From assembly GCF_007671725.1 (NCBI RefSeq), contig NZ_VCNM01000001.1, positions 868,001 through 932,000 of the forward strand: 64,000 nt of DNA, given 5' to 3'. Of the stretch, positions 8,719 to 17,476 are shown one piece after another. Under the pieces are notes generated by a model. It was not told where the DNA came from. It ran no database searches and worked only from the letters and a program-made list of their open reading frames with translations. How positions within the stretch are numbered: the stretch's first letter is position 1; every line of letters begins with the position of its first letter. The position numbers and the translations under genes were made by a program. Origin of the DNA: Halorubrum depositum. GTDB taxonomy: Archaea; Halobacteriota; Halobacteria; Halobacteriales; Haloferacaceae.

Positions 8719-9699
8719 CTACGGAAGCAGCTTCGAGACCAAGTGGTAGCCGCGATAGTAGAGGAACTTACCGGCACTCACCGGGAACGCCACCGGGTCC
8801 TCTTTGAACTTCGAAACGGCTCTCTCGGCCGTTCGGTACGTGCGTTTCGCGTGACCGGGTCGGACCATCTCCTGAGTCTCGTAACAGAACACCGGCTTGC
8901 CGGTCCGCCGGCTGATCGCAGCGGCCTGCCGGGGGTCGCTCTCGATGAAGAGCGGCGCGTCGGTCGAGTCGTACGCGTCCGCCTTGTGCCGCGCGTGGTT
9001 TCCCCGCTCCTGCCTGGCTCGTTTGCTCGGCAGGTCCATCATCACGAGCGAGTCGTACCGGATCCCGTGTTCGTCCAACCAGCGCTCGGTTTCGGGCCGG
9101 TACTGTTCCAGTCTGCTCGTGACGAGGTGTCCGATCCGTTGGTTCGGGACGACGTTCGGCTCGACGTCGGCGAGGAACTCGCGATACCGTTCCCCGTCGT
9201 CGTTCTCCTCGGGAGTCGGGTCTCGACAGAGCACGCCGTCGATATCCACGCACGAGTACTGCAACATCGGATGATGCATCACGTTCCACTCGAAGACGCG
9301 AGGGGTGGGAACGACCTCGACCCAGTGATCGACGTACTCGTGTCCCCACGGAGAGACGTAGATGGCGCCGTACGAGACGTCGAACGGGAAATCGTGCGCT
9401 TCGAGTCGCTCCCGCGTTTCCGTCATCTGTCCGCCCGATCTCACGGAGTCGTCCACGACGAGCACGGAGTCGACGTCGCGGATCGTACGGTCCCCATCGT
9501 ACCGGTCTCCCGTGTCAATGAGATCGCCCTCACAGAGCCCGTCGACGTCCGTCATCGGAACGTCGAGGTAGAGACACAACAGGTTCGCAACCAGCAGACC
9601 GCTTCTCGGGATTCCGACGATCAGGTCGGCGTCGGTCGCGCTCGCGCGCGCGAGCCGACGCGTGTCGGCATTGAGGTCCGCGACGCTCCTGTAGTTCAT
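8719..9699 (-). CDS. Phosphoribosyltransferase-HAD fusion protein
   Basis: A 326-residue protein with two domains. Residues about 1-140 form a type I phosphoribosyltransferase: DLIVGIPRSGLLVA near the start, then the PRPP-binding loop VLVVDDSVRSGG. The second half begins with YSCVDIDGVLCRD, a HAD-type DxDG motif, followed by HLVTSR and a cap-like region. A TATA box at 9725-9732 is centred 29 bp upstream of the ATG, so this is probably a leaderless start. The pairing suggests an enzyme that makes or removes a phosphoribosyl phosphate group, for example on a sugar or nucleotide used by the glycan locus. That function is inference; no pathway is recognised. Confidence 0.75.
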   Translation of the reverse strand: MNYRSVADLNADTRRLARASATDADLIVGIPRSGLLVANLLCLYLDVPMTDVDGLCEGDLIDTGDRYDGDRTIRDVDSVLVVDDSVRSGGQMTETRERLEAHDFPFDVSYGAIYVSPWGHEYVDHWVEVVPTPRVFEWNVMHHPMLQYSCVDIDGVLCRDPTPEENDDGERYREFLADVEPNVVPNQRIGHLVTSRLEQYRPETERWLDEHGIRYDSLVMMDLPSKRARQERGNHARHKADAYDSTDAPLFIESDPRQAAAISRRTGKPVFCYETQEMVRPGHAKRTYRTAERAVSKFKEDPVAFPVSAGKFLYYRGYHLVSKLLP

Positions 9700-9842
9700 A
9701 TCGCTCCAACGACGTGCAGACGGCAAAGTTATGGAAGGCCTACGGAAACGCGGCACGCCCTCTCGTTCGGTGACGAGGTCGGTCCGCGGCGTTAGACGCG
9801 ACGCGGCTCCGTCGACACCGCGATCGTTTCGGCGCTCACAGA

Positions 9843-11210
9843 TCAGGTCCGCCCGGATCCGATGGTGTACGTCGGGTGGCCGACGTCGCCGAGCGCATCC
9901 CGGCCGTCGACCACGACGACGTCCTCGAAGCCGTCCCACTCGACCGCGTCGAAGGCCTCGTGGGGGGTGACGACGACGACGGCGTCCGGGTCGGAGCGGC
10001 CGACCTCGGCCAGCGCGACCGGTTCCGCGCCGAACGAGGCGATCGTCTCGTCGTCGAGCATGGGATCCGTCGCGAACGTGTCCGCGCCGCGCCGCTTCAG
10101 GTCGGCGACGAGCGGTCCGGCGGGCGTCGCGCGCGTCTCCTTGACGCCCGGACGGTACGTGACGCCGAGGACCAGCACCCGCGATCCGTCGATCGGTTTC
10201 CCTCGCTCGGCGAGCTCGCGCTCAACGATCCCCGCGGTGAACGCCGGCATCGAGTCGTTCACTTCCCTCGCGGTCCGGAGCAGTGGCGTCGGCGTGTCCA
10301 CCCGGCTCATCACGAAGTACGGGTACCACGGGATGCAGTGGCCGCCGACGCCGGGGCCGGGGCTGTGGATGTGACAGAACGGCTGCGTGTTGGCCGCGTC
10401 AGCCGACTCCCGCACGTCGACCCCGAGGTCGTCCGCCAGGGTCCCGAGCTCGTTCGCGAGGGCGATGTTGACGTCGCGGTAGAGCCCCTCGAACAGCTTG
10501 ACCGCCTCGGCCGTCGTCGCGTCGGAGACGCGGATGACGTCGTTGTCGGTGACGCGCTCGTAGACGGCCTCGGCCACGCGGGCGCTCTCCGCGTCGACGC
10601 CGCCGACGATCTTCGGGTACGCGCCGGTGATGTCCTCGAGCGCCCGGCCGCTCGACGTGCGCTCCGGGCAGAACGCGGCGCCGAACTCGTCGGGGGCGAG
10701 CCCGCTCCGCTCGACGAGCGTCGGGACGAGCCGGTCGCGGCACGTCCCCGGGGGAACGGTGCACTCGACGAACACCGCGTCGCCGGGCGAGAGCCCGGAG
10801 GCAACCGAGTCGACGACCGTATCGAAGATGGAGAGGTCCGGTTCGTTCGCCTCAGTGATGGGCGTCGGAACGATGACGACGTGGGCGGTCGCCCGTTCCG
10901 CCGCCGCCCGGGCGTCGGTCGTCGCGCGGAGCGCGCCGTCCCCGACGGTTTCGGCCACCAGGTCGGGTAGCTCCGGCTCCCCGTCGATGTGACAGTCGCC
11001 GCGGTTGACCGACTCGACGACCGACTCGTCGACGTCGACGCCGACCACGTCGCCGACCCGATCGGCGAACGCGGTCGCCAGCGGGAGCCCCATCTTTCCG
11101 AGCCCGTACACCGCGACTGACGCGCCCCGCCCGTCGACGAGCGCGCGCAGTTCCTCGTCGCTGCGGGCGGCGTCGTACAGCGGCTCCGGCTTCGTCGGCG
11201 GCCGGGTCAT
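9843..11210 (-). CDS. UDP-N-acetyl-glucosamine/mannosamine 6-dehydrogenase (WbpA/WecC family)
   Basis: A 455-residue NAD-dependent UDP-sugar 6-dehydrogenase. It has VYGLGKMGLP (residues 34-43, dinucleotide binding), VPTP, the EAVKLFEGLYRDVNIAL helix with Lys238, and the catalytic Cys292 in GVGGHCIPWYPYF. The His-Cys-Ile-Pro context is typical of the UDP-N-acetylhexosamine branch rather than UDP-glucose dehydrogenase. It is the last gene of a four-gene minus-strand operon and its ATG overlaps the stop of the oxidoreductase gene. In the WbpA scheme it makes UDP-GlcNAc uronate, the first step toward 2,3-diacetamido uronic acids. A WecC role (UDP-ManNAcA) is the main alternative. Confidence 0.88.
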   Translation of the reverse strand: MTRPPTKPEPLYDAARSDEELRALVDGRGASVAVYGLGKMGLPLATAFADRVGDVVGVDVDESVVESVNRGDCHIDGEPELPDLVAETVGDGALRATTDARAAAERATAHVVIVPTPITEANEPDLSIFDTVVDSVASGLSPGDAVFVECTVPPGTCRDRLVPTLVERSGLAPDEFGAAFCPERTSSGRALEDITGAYPKIVGGVDAESARVAEAVYERVTDNDVIRVSDATTAEAVKLFEGLYRDVNIALANELGTLADDLGVDVRESADAANTQPFCHIHSPGPGVGGHCIPWYPYFVMSRVDTPTPLLRTAREVNDSMPAFTAGIVERELAERGKPIDGSRVLVLGVTYRPGVKETRATPAGPLVADLKRRGADTFATDPMLDDETIASFGAEPVALAEVGRSDPDAVVVVTPHEAFDAVEWDGFEDVVVVDGRDALGDVGHPTYTIGSGRT

Positions 11211-12220
11211 CGGTCCGACGGAACCGCGTGTCTGGCGTCGGTTCGAGGCCCCTCGGTCGCGTCCGCGCGCTCGAGGACGGCGTCGGCGAGCTCCACCGCG
11301 CGGAGCCCGTCCTCGGCCGTGATCCGCGGCGTCGCGTGCTCCGCGACCGACTCGACGAACGACTCGAGTTCGTATCGCAGCGGCTCGCCCGACTGGACCA
11401 TCGGGCGCTCCGTGATCCCCTCATGGTGGTAGCGGATGTTCCCCCCGATCTCCATGTACTCCGGGCGGGACTGGCGGTGGATCTCGATCGTCTGCGTGAG
11501 GTAGTCGAGCTCGATGTAACACTCCTCGGCCGTGATCGTGATGTCGCGGACCTTCTGCTGGGTCACGCGGCTGGCGGTGAGCGTGGCGATGGTGCCGTCG
11601 CCGAACCGGAGCTGCGCGGTCGCGTGCTGCCCGTCGTCGGTCCGGAGGGCGTTTATCCGGGCGACGTCCCCGGAGACGAGCGACCGGACGATGTCGAGGT
11701 CGTGTATCATCAGGTCGTGGACGACGTTCTCGTCCAGCGACCGCCCGTCGTCGCTCGGCGGCCCGAGGCGGCGGGCGTCGACGGCGATCGGCGACACGCC
11801 GTCGACGATCCGAGTCAGCTCCGCCACCGCCGGGTTGAACCGCTCGATGTGGCCGGCCTGGACGAGCACGTCCGCCGCCTCCGCCCGCTCGATCAGGTCC
11901 CGTCCCTCCGCGACCGAGGTCACGAACGGCTTCTCGACGAGCGCGTGGACCCCCGCGTCGATGCAGTCGCGGGCGAGGTCCGCGTGATACTCCGTCGGGA
12001 CGGCGATCGACACCGCGTCGACCCGGTCGAGCAGCGCGCCTGTCGCGTGCGACGTCGTGCCGATCTCGGCCGCGACGTCGGCGGCGCGGTCGGCGTCCGC
12101 GTCGGCGATCCCGACGAGGTGCGCGCCGGGGAGCTCAGCGTACACTCGCGCGTGGTTCCGGCCCATCGCGCCGACGCCGATGACGCCGACATCGACGTCG
12201 CCACCGTCGTCGGCCGTCAT
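11207..12220 (-). CDS. Gfo/Idh/MocA oxidoreductase (WbpB/WlbA-like)
   Basis: A 337-residue NAD(H)-dependent oxidoreductase with GVGAMGRNHARVY at the N-terminus (Rossmann GxGxxG) and the family hallmark VEKPF near residue 95-100. In the UDP-2,3-diacetamido uronate pathway this family oxidises C3 of UDP-GlcNAcA to the 3-keto sugar for transamination. ATGA overlaps link it to both the aminotransferase upstream and the dehydrogenase downstream, and this context is what supports the specific role. Substrate specificity cannot be read from the sequence alone. Confidence 0.85.
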   Translation of the reverse strand: MTADDGGDVDVGVIGVGAMGRNHARVYAELPGAHLVGIADADADRAADVAAEIGTTSHATGALLDRVDAVSIAVPTEYHADLARDCIDAGVHALVEKPFVTSVAEGRDLIERAEAADVLVQAGHIERFNPAVAELTRIVDGVSPIAVDARRLGPPSDDGRSLDENVVHDLMIHDLDIVRSLVSGDVARINALRTDDGQHATAQLRFGDGTIATLTASRVTQQKVRDITITAEECYIELDYLTQTIEIHRQSRPEYMEIGGNIRYHHEGITERPMVQSGEPLRYELESFVESVAEHATPRITAEDGLRAVELADAVLERADATEGPRTDARHAVPSDR

Positions 12221-13296
12221 ACGATCGCCCCCGCGGTCGCCTCGGCGATCCTGTCGAGGTCCGCCTCGTCGAGCTCGGGGTGAACGGGGAGCGACAGCAC
12301 CTCCTCCGCACAGCTCTCCGCGACCGGATACGACCCCGAGACGCCCTCGTACGCCGGCTGTTCGTGGATCGGGATCGGGTAGTACACACCCGACCCGACG
12401 TCGCGGCTCTCGAGGTGATCCCGGAGCGCGTCGCGGTCCGGAACCCGAACCGTGTACTGGTGGTACACGTGCTCGTACCCGTCCGGTTCGAGCGGCGTGA
12501 CGACGCCGGGGACGTCGGCGAGCCGGTCGGTCAGTCCGGCCGCGTTCTCCCGCCTCGCCCGAGTGAACTCCGGCAGGCGGTCGAGCTGGGCGCGGCCGAT
12601 CGCCGCCGCGAGGTTCGTCATCCGGAAGTTGTGACCGACCGACGCGTGTTCGTATCCGGTCGTTCGACCGTGGTCGACGAACCGGCGCGCCCGCTCGGCG
12701 ACCGCCTCATCGTCGGTGAGGATCATCCCGCCCTCCCCGGTCGTCATGTTCTTCGTCGGGTAAAACGAGAAGCAGGCCGCGTCCCCGAAGCTCCCGACGC
12801 GCTCGCCCTCGTAGCGCGCGCCGTGCGCCTGCGCCGCGTCCTCGAGGAGCCGGAAGTCGTACTCGTCGGCGAGCTCGCCGAGCCTACCGACGTCCGCGGG
12901 GAGCCCGTACAGGTGGACCGCGATGACGGCGTCGACCGGCTCGCCGTCCCGGAGCCGCGCTTCGAGCGCGTCCGGATCGATGTTGTACGTCCGCGGGTCG
13001 ACGTCGACGAAGTCCACCTCGGCCCCGGCCAGCCGCGCCGCGTTGGCCGTCGCGACGAAGCTGAACGGCGTCGTGAGCACCCGGTCCCCCTCCCCGACGC
13101 CGAGGCCAACGAGCCCGGCGTGGAGGGCCGCGGTCCCGTTCGCGGTCGCGATTCCGCGGTCGGCGCCGCAGTAGTCGGCGAACTCCGACTGGAACTCCTC
13201 GACGACCTCGCCCTCCGCCAACATCCCGGAGTCGATCACCGCCTCGACGCGGCGTTTCTCCTCGGCGCCGAGCGACGGATTCGCGCTGGGTATCAT
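12217..13296 (-). CDS. DegT/DnrJ/EryC1 sugar aminotransferase (WbpE-like)
   Basis: A 359-residue PLP enzyme of the sugar aminotransferase family. It shows NGTAALHAGL (cofactor phosphate site), EDAAQAHGA with the PLP-stacking Asp, and FSFYPTKNMTTGEGG with the Schiff-base Lys182. The N-terminal IPSANPSLGAEEKRRV is the standard start. In the WbpE role it aminates the 3-keto sugar made by the adjacent oxidoreductase, using glutamate. It is second in the operon and coupled at both ends by ATGA overlaps. Length and all core motifs are intact. Confidence 0.9.
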   Translation of the reverse strand: MIPSANPSLGAEEKRRVEAVIDSGMLAEGEVVEEFQSEFADYCGADRGIATANGTAALHAGLVGLGVGEGDRVLTTPFSFVATANAARLAGAEVDFVDVDPRTYNIDPDALEARLRDGEPVDAVIAVHLYGLPADVGRLGELADEYDFRLLEDAAQAHGARYEGERVGSFGDAACFSFYPTKNMTTGEGGMILTDDEAVAERARRFVDHGRTTGYEHASVGHNFRMTNLAAAIGRAQLDRLPEFTRARRENAAGLTDRLADVPGVVTPLEPDGYEHVYHQYTVRVPDRDALRDHLESRDVGSGVYYPIPIHEQPAYEGVSGSYPVAESCAEEVLSLPVHPELDEADLDRIAEATAGAIV

Positions 13297-13928
13297 CGGC
13301 TATCGGACCCCGGTTCGTCCCGGATCCGGTTGTCCCCGCTCAGTTCGTCGGGGAGGGGCTCGATCGTCGCAGGACAGCCGACGGCGAGCGTCTCCGGCGG
13401 GACGTCCTTCGTGACGACCGCGCCCGCGGCGACGAACGCGCCGCGGCCGACGGTGACCCCGGGAAGCACGGTCGCGTTCGCGCCGATAGAGGCGTGGTCC
13501 TCGATCGTCGGCCCGGTCAGCTCCACGTCCTGACGGACCGGAAACGGATCGTTCGTCAACACGGCGCCCGGACCGACGAAGACGTCGTCGCCGATCGTCG
13601 TGTTCGACGGCACGTACACCTGGCTCTGGAGGCTGACGCCGGATCCGACGGTGGAGTACCCGTCGATGACCGTCTGCGTCCCGACGAGCACGTCGTCGCC
13701 GATCTCGGTCTCCTCGCGGACGAGCACGCCGTGTCCGGTTTGGAACCCGTCGCCGACGACCACGTCGTCGTAGATCACCGAGTCCGAACGAATCGTCGCG
13801 TCGGTCCCGATGACCGGCTCGGCTCCGTCCCCGGTTCCGAGCGTCGCGTTCGACGCGACGTCCCCGTTGCCGCCCGACCCGACGTCGCCGTCCGCCGTAC
13901 CGTTCCCGTCGTCGTCCGACGAGCTCAT
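13293..13928 (-). CDS. Left-handed beta-helix acyltransferase (WbpD-like)
   Basis: A 211-residue hexapeptide-repeat protein, first gene of the four-gene operon. Repeats of the (I/V)GxxxxI type run through IGDDVLVGTQTVI, VGSGVSLQSQVYV, IGDDVFVGPGAVLTND and IGANATVLPGVTVGRGAFVAAGAVV, a trimeric acetyl-CoA transferase pattern with the terminal V(T/V)KDVPP turn. In the proposed pathway it acetylates the new 3-amino group of the UDP-uronate. The first ~35 residues are low-complexity Asp/Gly-rich, so the start codon may be further in; the ATG at 13926-13928 is used here because of its position after a clear gap. Confidence 0.85.
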   Translation of the reverse strand: MSSSDDDGNGTADGDVGSGGNGDVASNATLGTGDGAEPVIGTDATIRSDSVIYDDVVVGDGFQTGHGVLVREETEIGDDVLVGTQTVIDGYSTVGSGVSLQSQVYVPSNTTIGDDVFVGPGAVLTNDPFPVRQDVELTGPTIEDHASIGANATVLPGVTVGRGAFVAAGAVVTKDVPPETLAVGCPATIEPLPDELSGDNRIRDEPGSDSR

Positions 13929-14068
13929 GTCGTGACCCCGATCTCGTCGCCTGCGTGGCTGTACATCTCGTTGGAACGTTAGGACAGTGACGTTTTGTTA
14001 TGCTGCGTAAAAACGGAGCGGTAGCAGCGAGCTAACGGACGGAGCGGGTCGGGGCCGATCCGACGACC

Positions 14069-15277
14069 TCACTCGTTCGCCGACGTCGCGGTCTGGTCGT
14101 CGGTTTCCGCCCCGGTGGTCTCGCCGCCGTCACCCTCGCCGTCTCGTTCCTGAGATTCGACGAGCGCCTCGAGGGGGTTGCCGTCGATCTCCAGCGGGAG
14201 CGCCACGCGACCGCGCCGCCTGACCGACTCCCAGGACGCGAACGGCAGCTCCGCCGCGTACAGCGACCGATCGCCGCTAGTCGCCGGTTCCCGGTCCTCT
14301 CGGAGCGCGTCGACGACGTCCTCGATGGCCCGTTCGACGAACGAGGTGGGGAGGAACGCACGCTTGTCACCGAACGGGCTCCGTTCGGCGACTTTCCCGA
14401 GCCCCACGCGGAGTTTCCCGGGCTGCGGGCGGTGAATGCTCTCATCGGTGTCGACCGCGTTCCACCCGCCGTCTGTTCGGTATCTGAGCGGGGGCCCGCC
14501 CTCGACGCCGAGCTCGATCGCGCCGTCCTCGCCGATCAGTCGCATGTAACACCCGGTGAACTCGGGACCCATGCCCGGTCCCTCGCCCGTCGAGGCGATG
14601 CCGCGGACGCCGCTTTCGGTGTACCACTGCGCGAGCCCCTGGCTCTCGTTCCGCGTTCCGAACCACTCGTTCTCCTCGCTGAAGTCGGCGCCAGCCAACA
14701 CCCACTCGACGGGCGACCAGTCGGCGAAGTAGCCGGCGAGATCGAACTGGTGGGTGCCGGCGTCGAAGAGATTCACCTCGCCGAACTCGATCCGCTCGAG
14801 GTCGCCGACGGTCCCGTCGTCGAGCAGCGACTTCGCCCGCGTGAACGGGGCCCCGAAGCGACGCTGGTGGTTGATCGAGAGCTGCACGCCCTCGCGGTCG
14901 CACACCTCCACCATCCGGCGGCAGTCCCCCCACGTCGTCGCCATCGGCTTCTCGCAGTGGATCGCGAGCGGGACGCCGCTCTCGGCGCAGTCGACGACGA
15001 TCTGCGCGTGGAGCGCGGGAGGGACGCAGACGCTCACGAGGTCGGGCTCCGCGCCGGCGAGCATCGCCTCGTAGTCCTCGTACACATGCTCGGGCCGGAT
15101 GCCGAACGACTGGGCGAACGACTCGGCGTTCTCTCGGACGATGTCCGCGCACGCCACCAGCTCGACCCCGTCGAGTCGCTGGTACCCCGGCGCGTGCCGA
15201 TACGCCATCGCGTAGCCGGTGCGGTCGGGTTCGTCGGTGTCCGCGCCGGTACCGATGACCGCGGCTCTCATTGCCAT
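14069..15277 (-). CDS. Gfo/Idh/MocA oxidoreductase (second copy)
   Basis: A 402-residue NAD(P)-dependent oxidoreductase; ATG at 15275-15277 or 15269-15271 are both possible. The N-terminus MRAAVIGTGADTDEPDRTGYA has an unusual insertion within the nucleotide-binding loop, and IHCEKPMATTWGDCRRM carries the family EKP motif. INHQRRFGAPFTRA supplies the usual catalytic-domain entry. It is more divergent from the WbpB-like copy and longer at the C-terminus, where a ~25-residue Glu/Thr/Asp-rich tail is likely disordered. It is separated by 140 bp from the four-gene operon on the same strand and probably has its own promoter. It likely acts on another sugar or inositol derivative. Confidence 0.8.
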   Translation of the reverse strand: MAMRAAVIGTGADTDEPDRTGYAMAYRHAPGYQRLDGVELVACADIVRENAESFAQSFGIRPEHVYEDYEAMLAGAEPDLVSVCVPPALHAQIVVDCAESGVPLAIHCEKPMATTWGDCRRMVEVCDREGVQLSINHQRRFGAPFTRAKSLLDDGTVGDLERIEFGEVNLFDAGTHQFDLAGYFADWSPVEWVLAGADFSEENEWFGTRNESQGLAQWYTESGVRGIASTGEGPGMGPEFTGCYMRLIGEDGAIELGVEGGPPLRYRTDGGWNAVDTDESIHRPQPGKLRVGLGKVAERSPFGDKRAFLPTSFVERAIEDVVDALREDREPATSGDRSLYAAELPFASWESVRRRGRVALPLEIDGNPLEALVESQERDGEGDGGETTGAETDDQTATSANE

Positions 15278-15458
15278 TGGAACGTCGTACTGAGGAACCA
15301 GCCAATAGTATGTGGCTGTTAACGAGGTGGACGTGCCGATCTCGGCGACGGGGACGAGATGAGACCTGGCGTCGCTCGGAGGAGACGGACCCGCTGCCAA
15401 CCGACGACGGGACTCGCGGTCGGAGGGGCGGTGCTAACATCGTAATAATCTCGCATAT

Positions 15459-15480
15459 ACATATAAATCGGTCTATAATT
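15459..15480 (+). promoter_or_regulatory. Tandem TATA-like boxes before the dockerin gene
   Basis: ACATATAAAT (15459-15468) and CTATAATTTTAC (15473 onward) lie 40-60 bp upstream of the ATG at 15521. Either would give a short leader. This is the only promoter-like region for the two-gene dockerin/cohesin unit. Confidence 0.45.
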
Positions 15481-15520
15481 TTACAAGCGAACCGCGTTCC
15501 TCCTCCAAGGTTTCAGTTCA

Positions 15521-17476
15521 ATGTCTTCCGATCACGACCCAGAGCCGGTCGAGGCGGCTCCCACGGGTCCCACGGAGTTCGCGAGCGTGTCCAGGCGCTC
15601 GGTTCTCAGGGCCGTCGGTGCGGGGGCGGCAGCACCGCTCCTCGCAGGCGCGTCGAGCAGAGCGTCGAGCGCCGCGTCCGATTCGTGGACGATAGTCGCG
15701 CTCCCGGACACGCAGTACTACGCGAACAACGAGCGCCGGTACCGGTTCGCCGTCGACCAGACCGACTGGATCGCCGAGAACGCCGACGCCGAGAACATCG
15801 CCTTCGTCAGCCACGAGGGCGACGTCGTCCACGAGGGCGACCAGACGGAGCAGTGGGACCGAATGGACGACGCGATGGCGACGCTGGACGGCGTGGTCCC
15901 GTACAGCACGCTGCCGGGCAACCACGACTACGCCGACACGCGGAATCGAAGCTCCGGGCTCGACAACTACGTCGACTACTTCGGCGCGTCGCGGTTCGAT
16001 GGGTATGACTGGTTCGGCGGGACCGGCCCCAGTGACGAGGAGGCGAACTCCTACCAGCTGTTCTCGGCGGGCGGGTACGACTTCCTCCACCTCGCGTTAG
16101 AGTGGGAGCCGCGCGACGAGACGCTCGAGTGGGCACGAGACGTGCTCGACCGGTTCCCCGAGCGACCGGCCGTTCTCACGACTCACGCGTACCTGACCGA
16201 CGGCGACAGGGAGGGCGGCGACGAGTCGAATCCGGGACGAGCGCGGTTCATCGAGGAGGAGAACGGGGACGGGAACTCGGGCGAACAGGTGTGGCGGAGG
16301 CTCGTCGCCCCGAACTCCCAGGTGTTCATGGTTCTCAGCGGCCACTTCCACGAGAACTTGAATCAGGACGCGGATCCGCAGACGAGCGGCGAGTACCACC
16401 AGGTGTCCGAGAACGACGCCGGAGAGGACGTCTACGAGATGCTCGCGAACTACCAAAAGAGGGACGGATCGGGGTTCAGTTTACTCAGGCGGATCTCGTT
16501 CGAGCCGGGGAGCGGTGACCCGGATCGGATCAGCGTCAGCACGTACAATACGTATAAAGACGAGTACGAGACCGACGACAACAGCGAGTTCGCCTTCGAT
16601 CTCGACTTCGACGAGCGGTTCGCACAGGAGTCGTCGACGGATCCCACCGAGCGCTTCTCCTTCGAGCAGGGCGCCGACGGCTACGAAGGGACGAGCGACA
16701 CTAACCTCCGCGAAGCGAACCCCCAGACCGGATACGGCGACGCCTCGACCGTGACGGTCGACACCAAGGAACCGCAGGACTCGGATAATCGCGCGCAGGC
16801 GCTCGTCCGGTTCGACGGCGTGATCGGCGATGGGGACGGACAGGTCCCGCCGAACGCGACCGTGAACTCGGCCACGCTGACCGTCGAGACCGTAGACGAG
16901 GGGAGCGGCGGTGCGGTACACCGACTGCTCAGAGAGTGGAGCGAGAGCGACACCTGGGAATCGTTCGGCGGCGGCGTCAGCGCCGACGGCTCCGACGCGA
17001 CCGCGGACCCCGAAGCGAAGGCGGAGGCCGTCTCGGAGGGGCCGACAGAAATCGACGTCACGGCCAGCGTCCGGGAGTGGGTCGGCGGCGAGCCCAACCA
17101 CGGGTGGGCGATCCTTCCCCTCGGCGACGATGGGTGGGACTTCTCGACCGCCGAGGGCGACGCGCCGCCGCAGCTAACCGTGACGTTTGAACCCGGCGAC
17201 GGCGGCGATGACGATAGCGAGGACGGCACCGGCGACGGCAGCGATGGCGGTGACGGCACCGGCGACGGCGGAGACGGCGGGGACGAACCGAACGAACCAC
17301 TCCCCGGCGACGCGGACGGCGACGGCGACGTAGACGATGCCGATGTCGATCTCGCCCAGCGACACGTCGCAAACGAGGACGTCGACATCGACCGCGAGGC
17401 CGCGGACATGGACGACGACGGTGAGATCGACATCACGGACGTCGTCGAGATAGTCGACGAGACGGGAGGACGATGA
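15521..17476 (+). CDS. Tat-exported metallophosphoesterase with DNRLRE module and dockerin
   Basis: A 651-residue secreted protein. A Tat signal is at the N-terminus (SRRSVLR, residues 24-30, then a hydrophobic AVGAGAAAPLLAGA stretch). Residues ~55-370 are a calcineurin-like phosphoesterase: PDTQYY, GDVVHEGD, LPGNHDY, TTHAY and SGHFHEN give the metal ligands. Residues ~380-560 match a DNRLRE/CBM96-type beta module (ALVRFDG, VTASVREWV, NHGWAILP). An Asp/Gly linker follows. Residues ~596-651 are a type I dockerin with two calcium loops, GDADGDGDVDDADV and ADMDDDGEIDITDV. The stop overlaps the ATG of the cohesin gene, so the two products are made together and are expected to bind each other. Confidence 0.9.
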   Translation: MSSDHDPEPVEAAPTGPTEFASVSRRSVLRAVGAGAAAPLLAGASSRASSAASDSWTIVALPDTQYYANNERRYRFAVDQTDWIAENADAENIAFVSHEGDVVHEGDQTEQWDRMDDAMATLDGVVPYSTLPGNHDYADTRNRSSGLDNYVDYFGASRFDGYDWFGGTGPSDEEANSYQLFSAGGYDFLHLALEWEPRDETLEWARDVLDRFPERPAVLTTHAYLTDGDREGGDESNPGRARFIEEENGDGNSGEQVWRRLVAPNSQVFMVLSGHFHENLNQDADPQTSGEYHQVSENDAGEDVYEMLANYQKRDGSGFSLLRRISFEPGSGDPDRISVSTYNTYKDEYETDDNSEFAFDLDFDERFAQESSTDPTERFSFEQGADGYEGTSDTNLREANPQTGYGDASTVTVDTKEPQDSDNRAQALVRFDGVIGDGDGQVPPNATVNSATLTVETVDEGSGGAVHRLLREWSESDTWESFGGGVSADGSDATADPEAKAEAVSEGPTEIDVTASVREWVGGEPNHGWAILPLGDDGWDFSTAEGDAPPQLTVTFEPGDGGDDDSEDGTGDGSDGGDGTGDGGDGGDEPNEPLPGDADGDGDVDDADVDLAQRHVANEDVDIDREAADMDDDGEIDITDVVEIVDETGGR

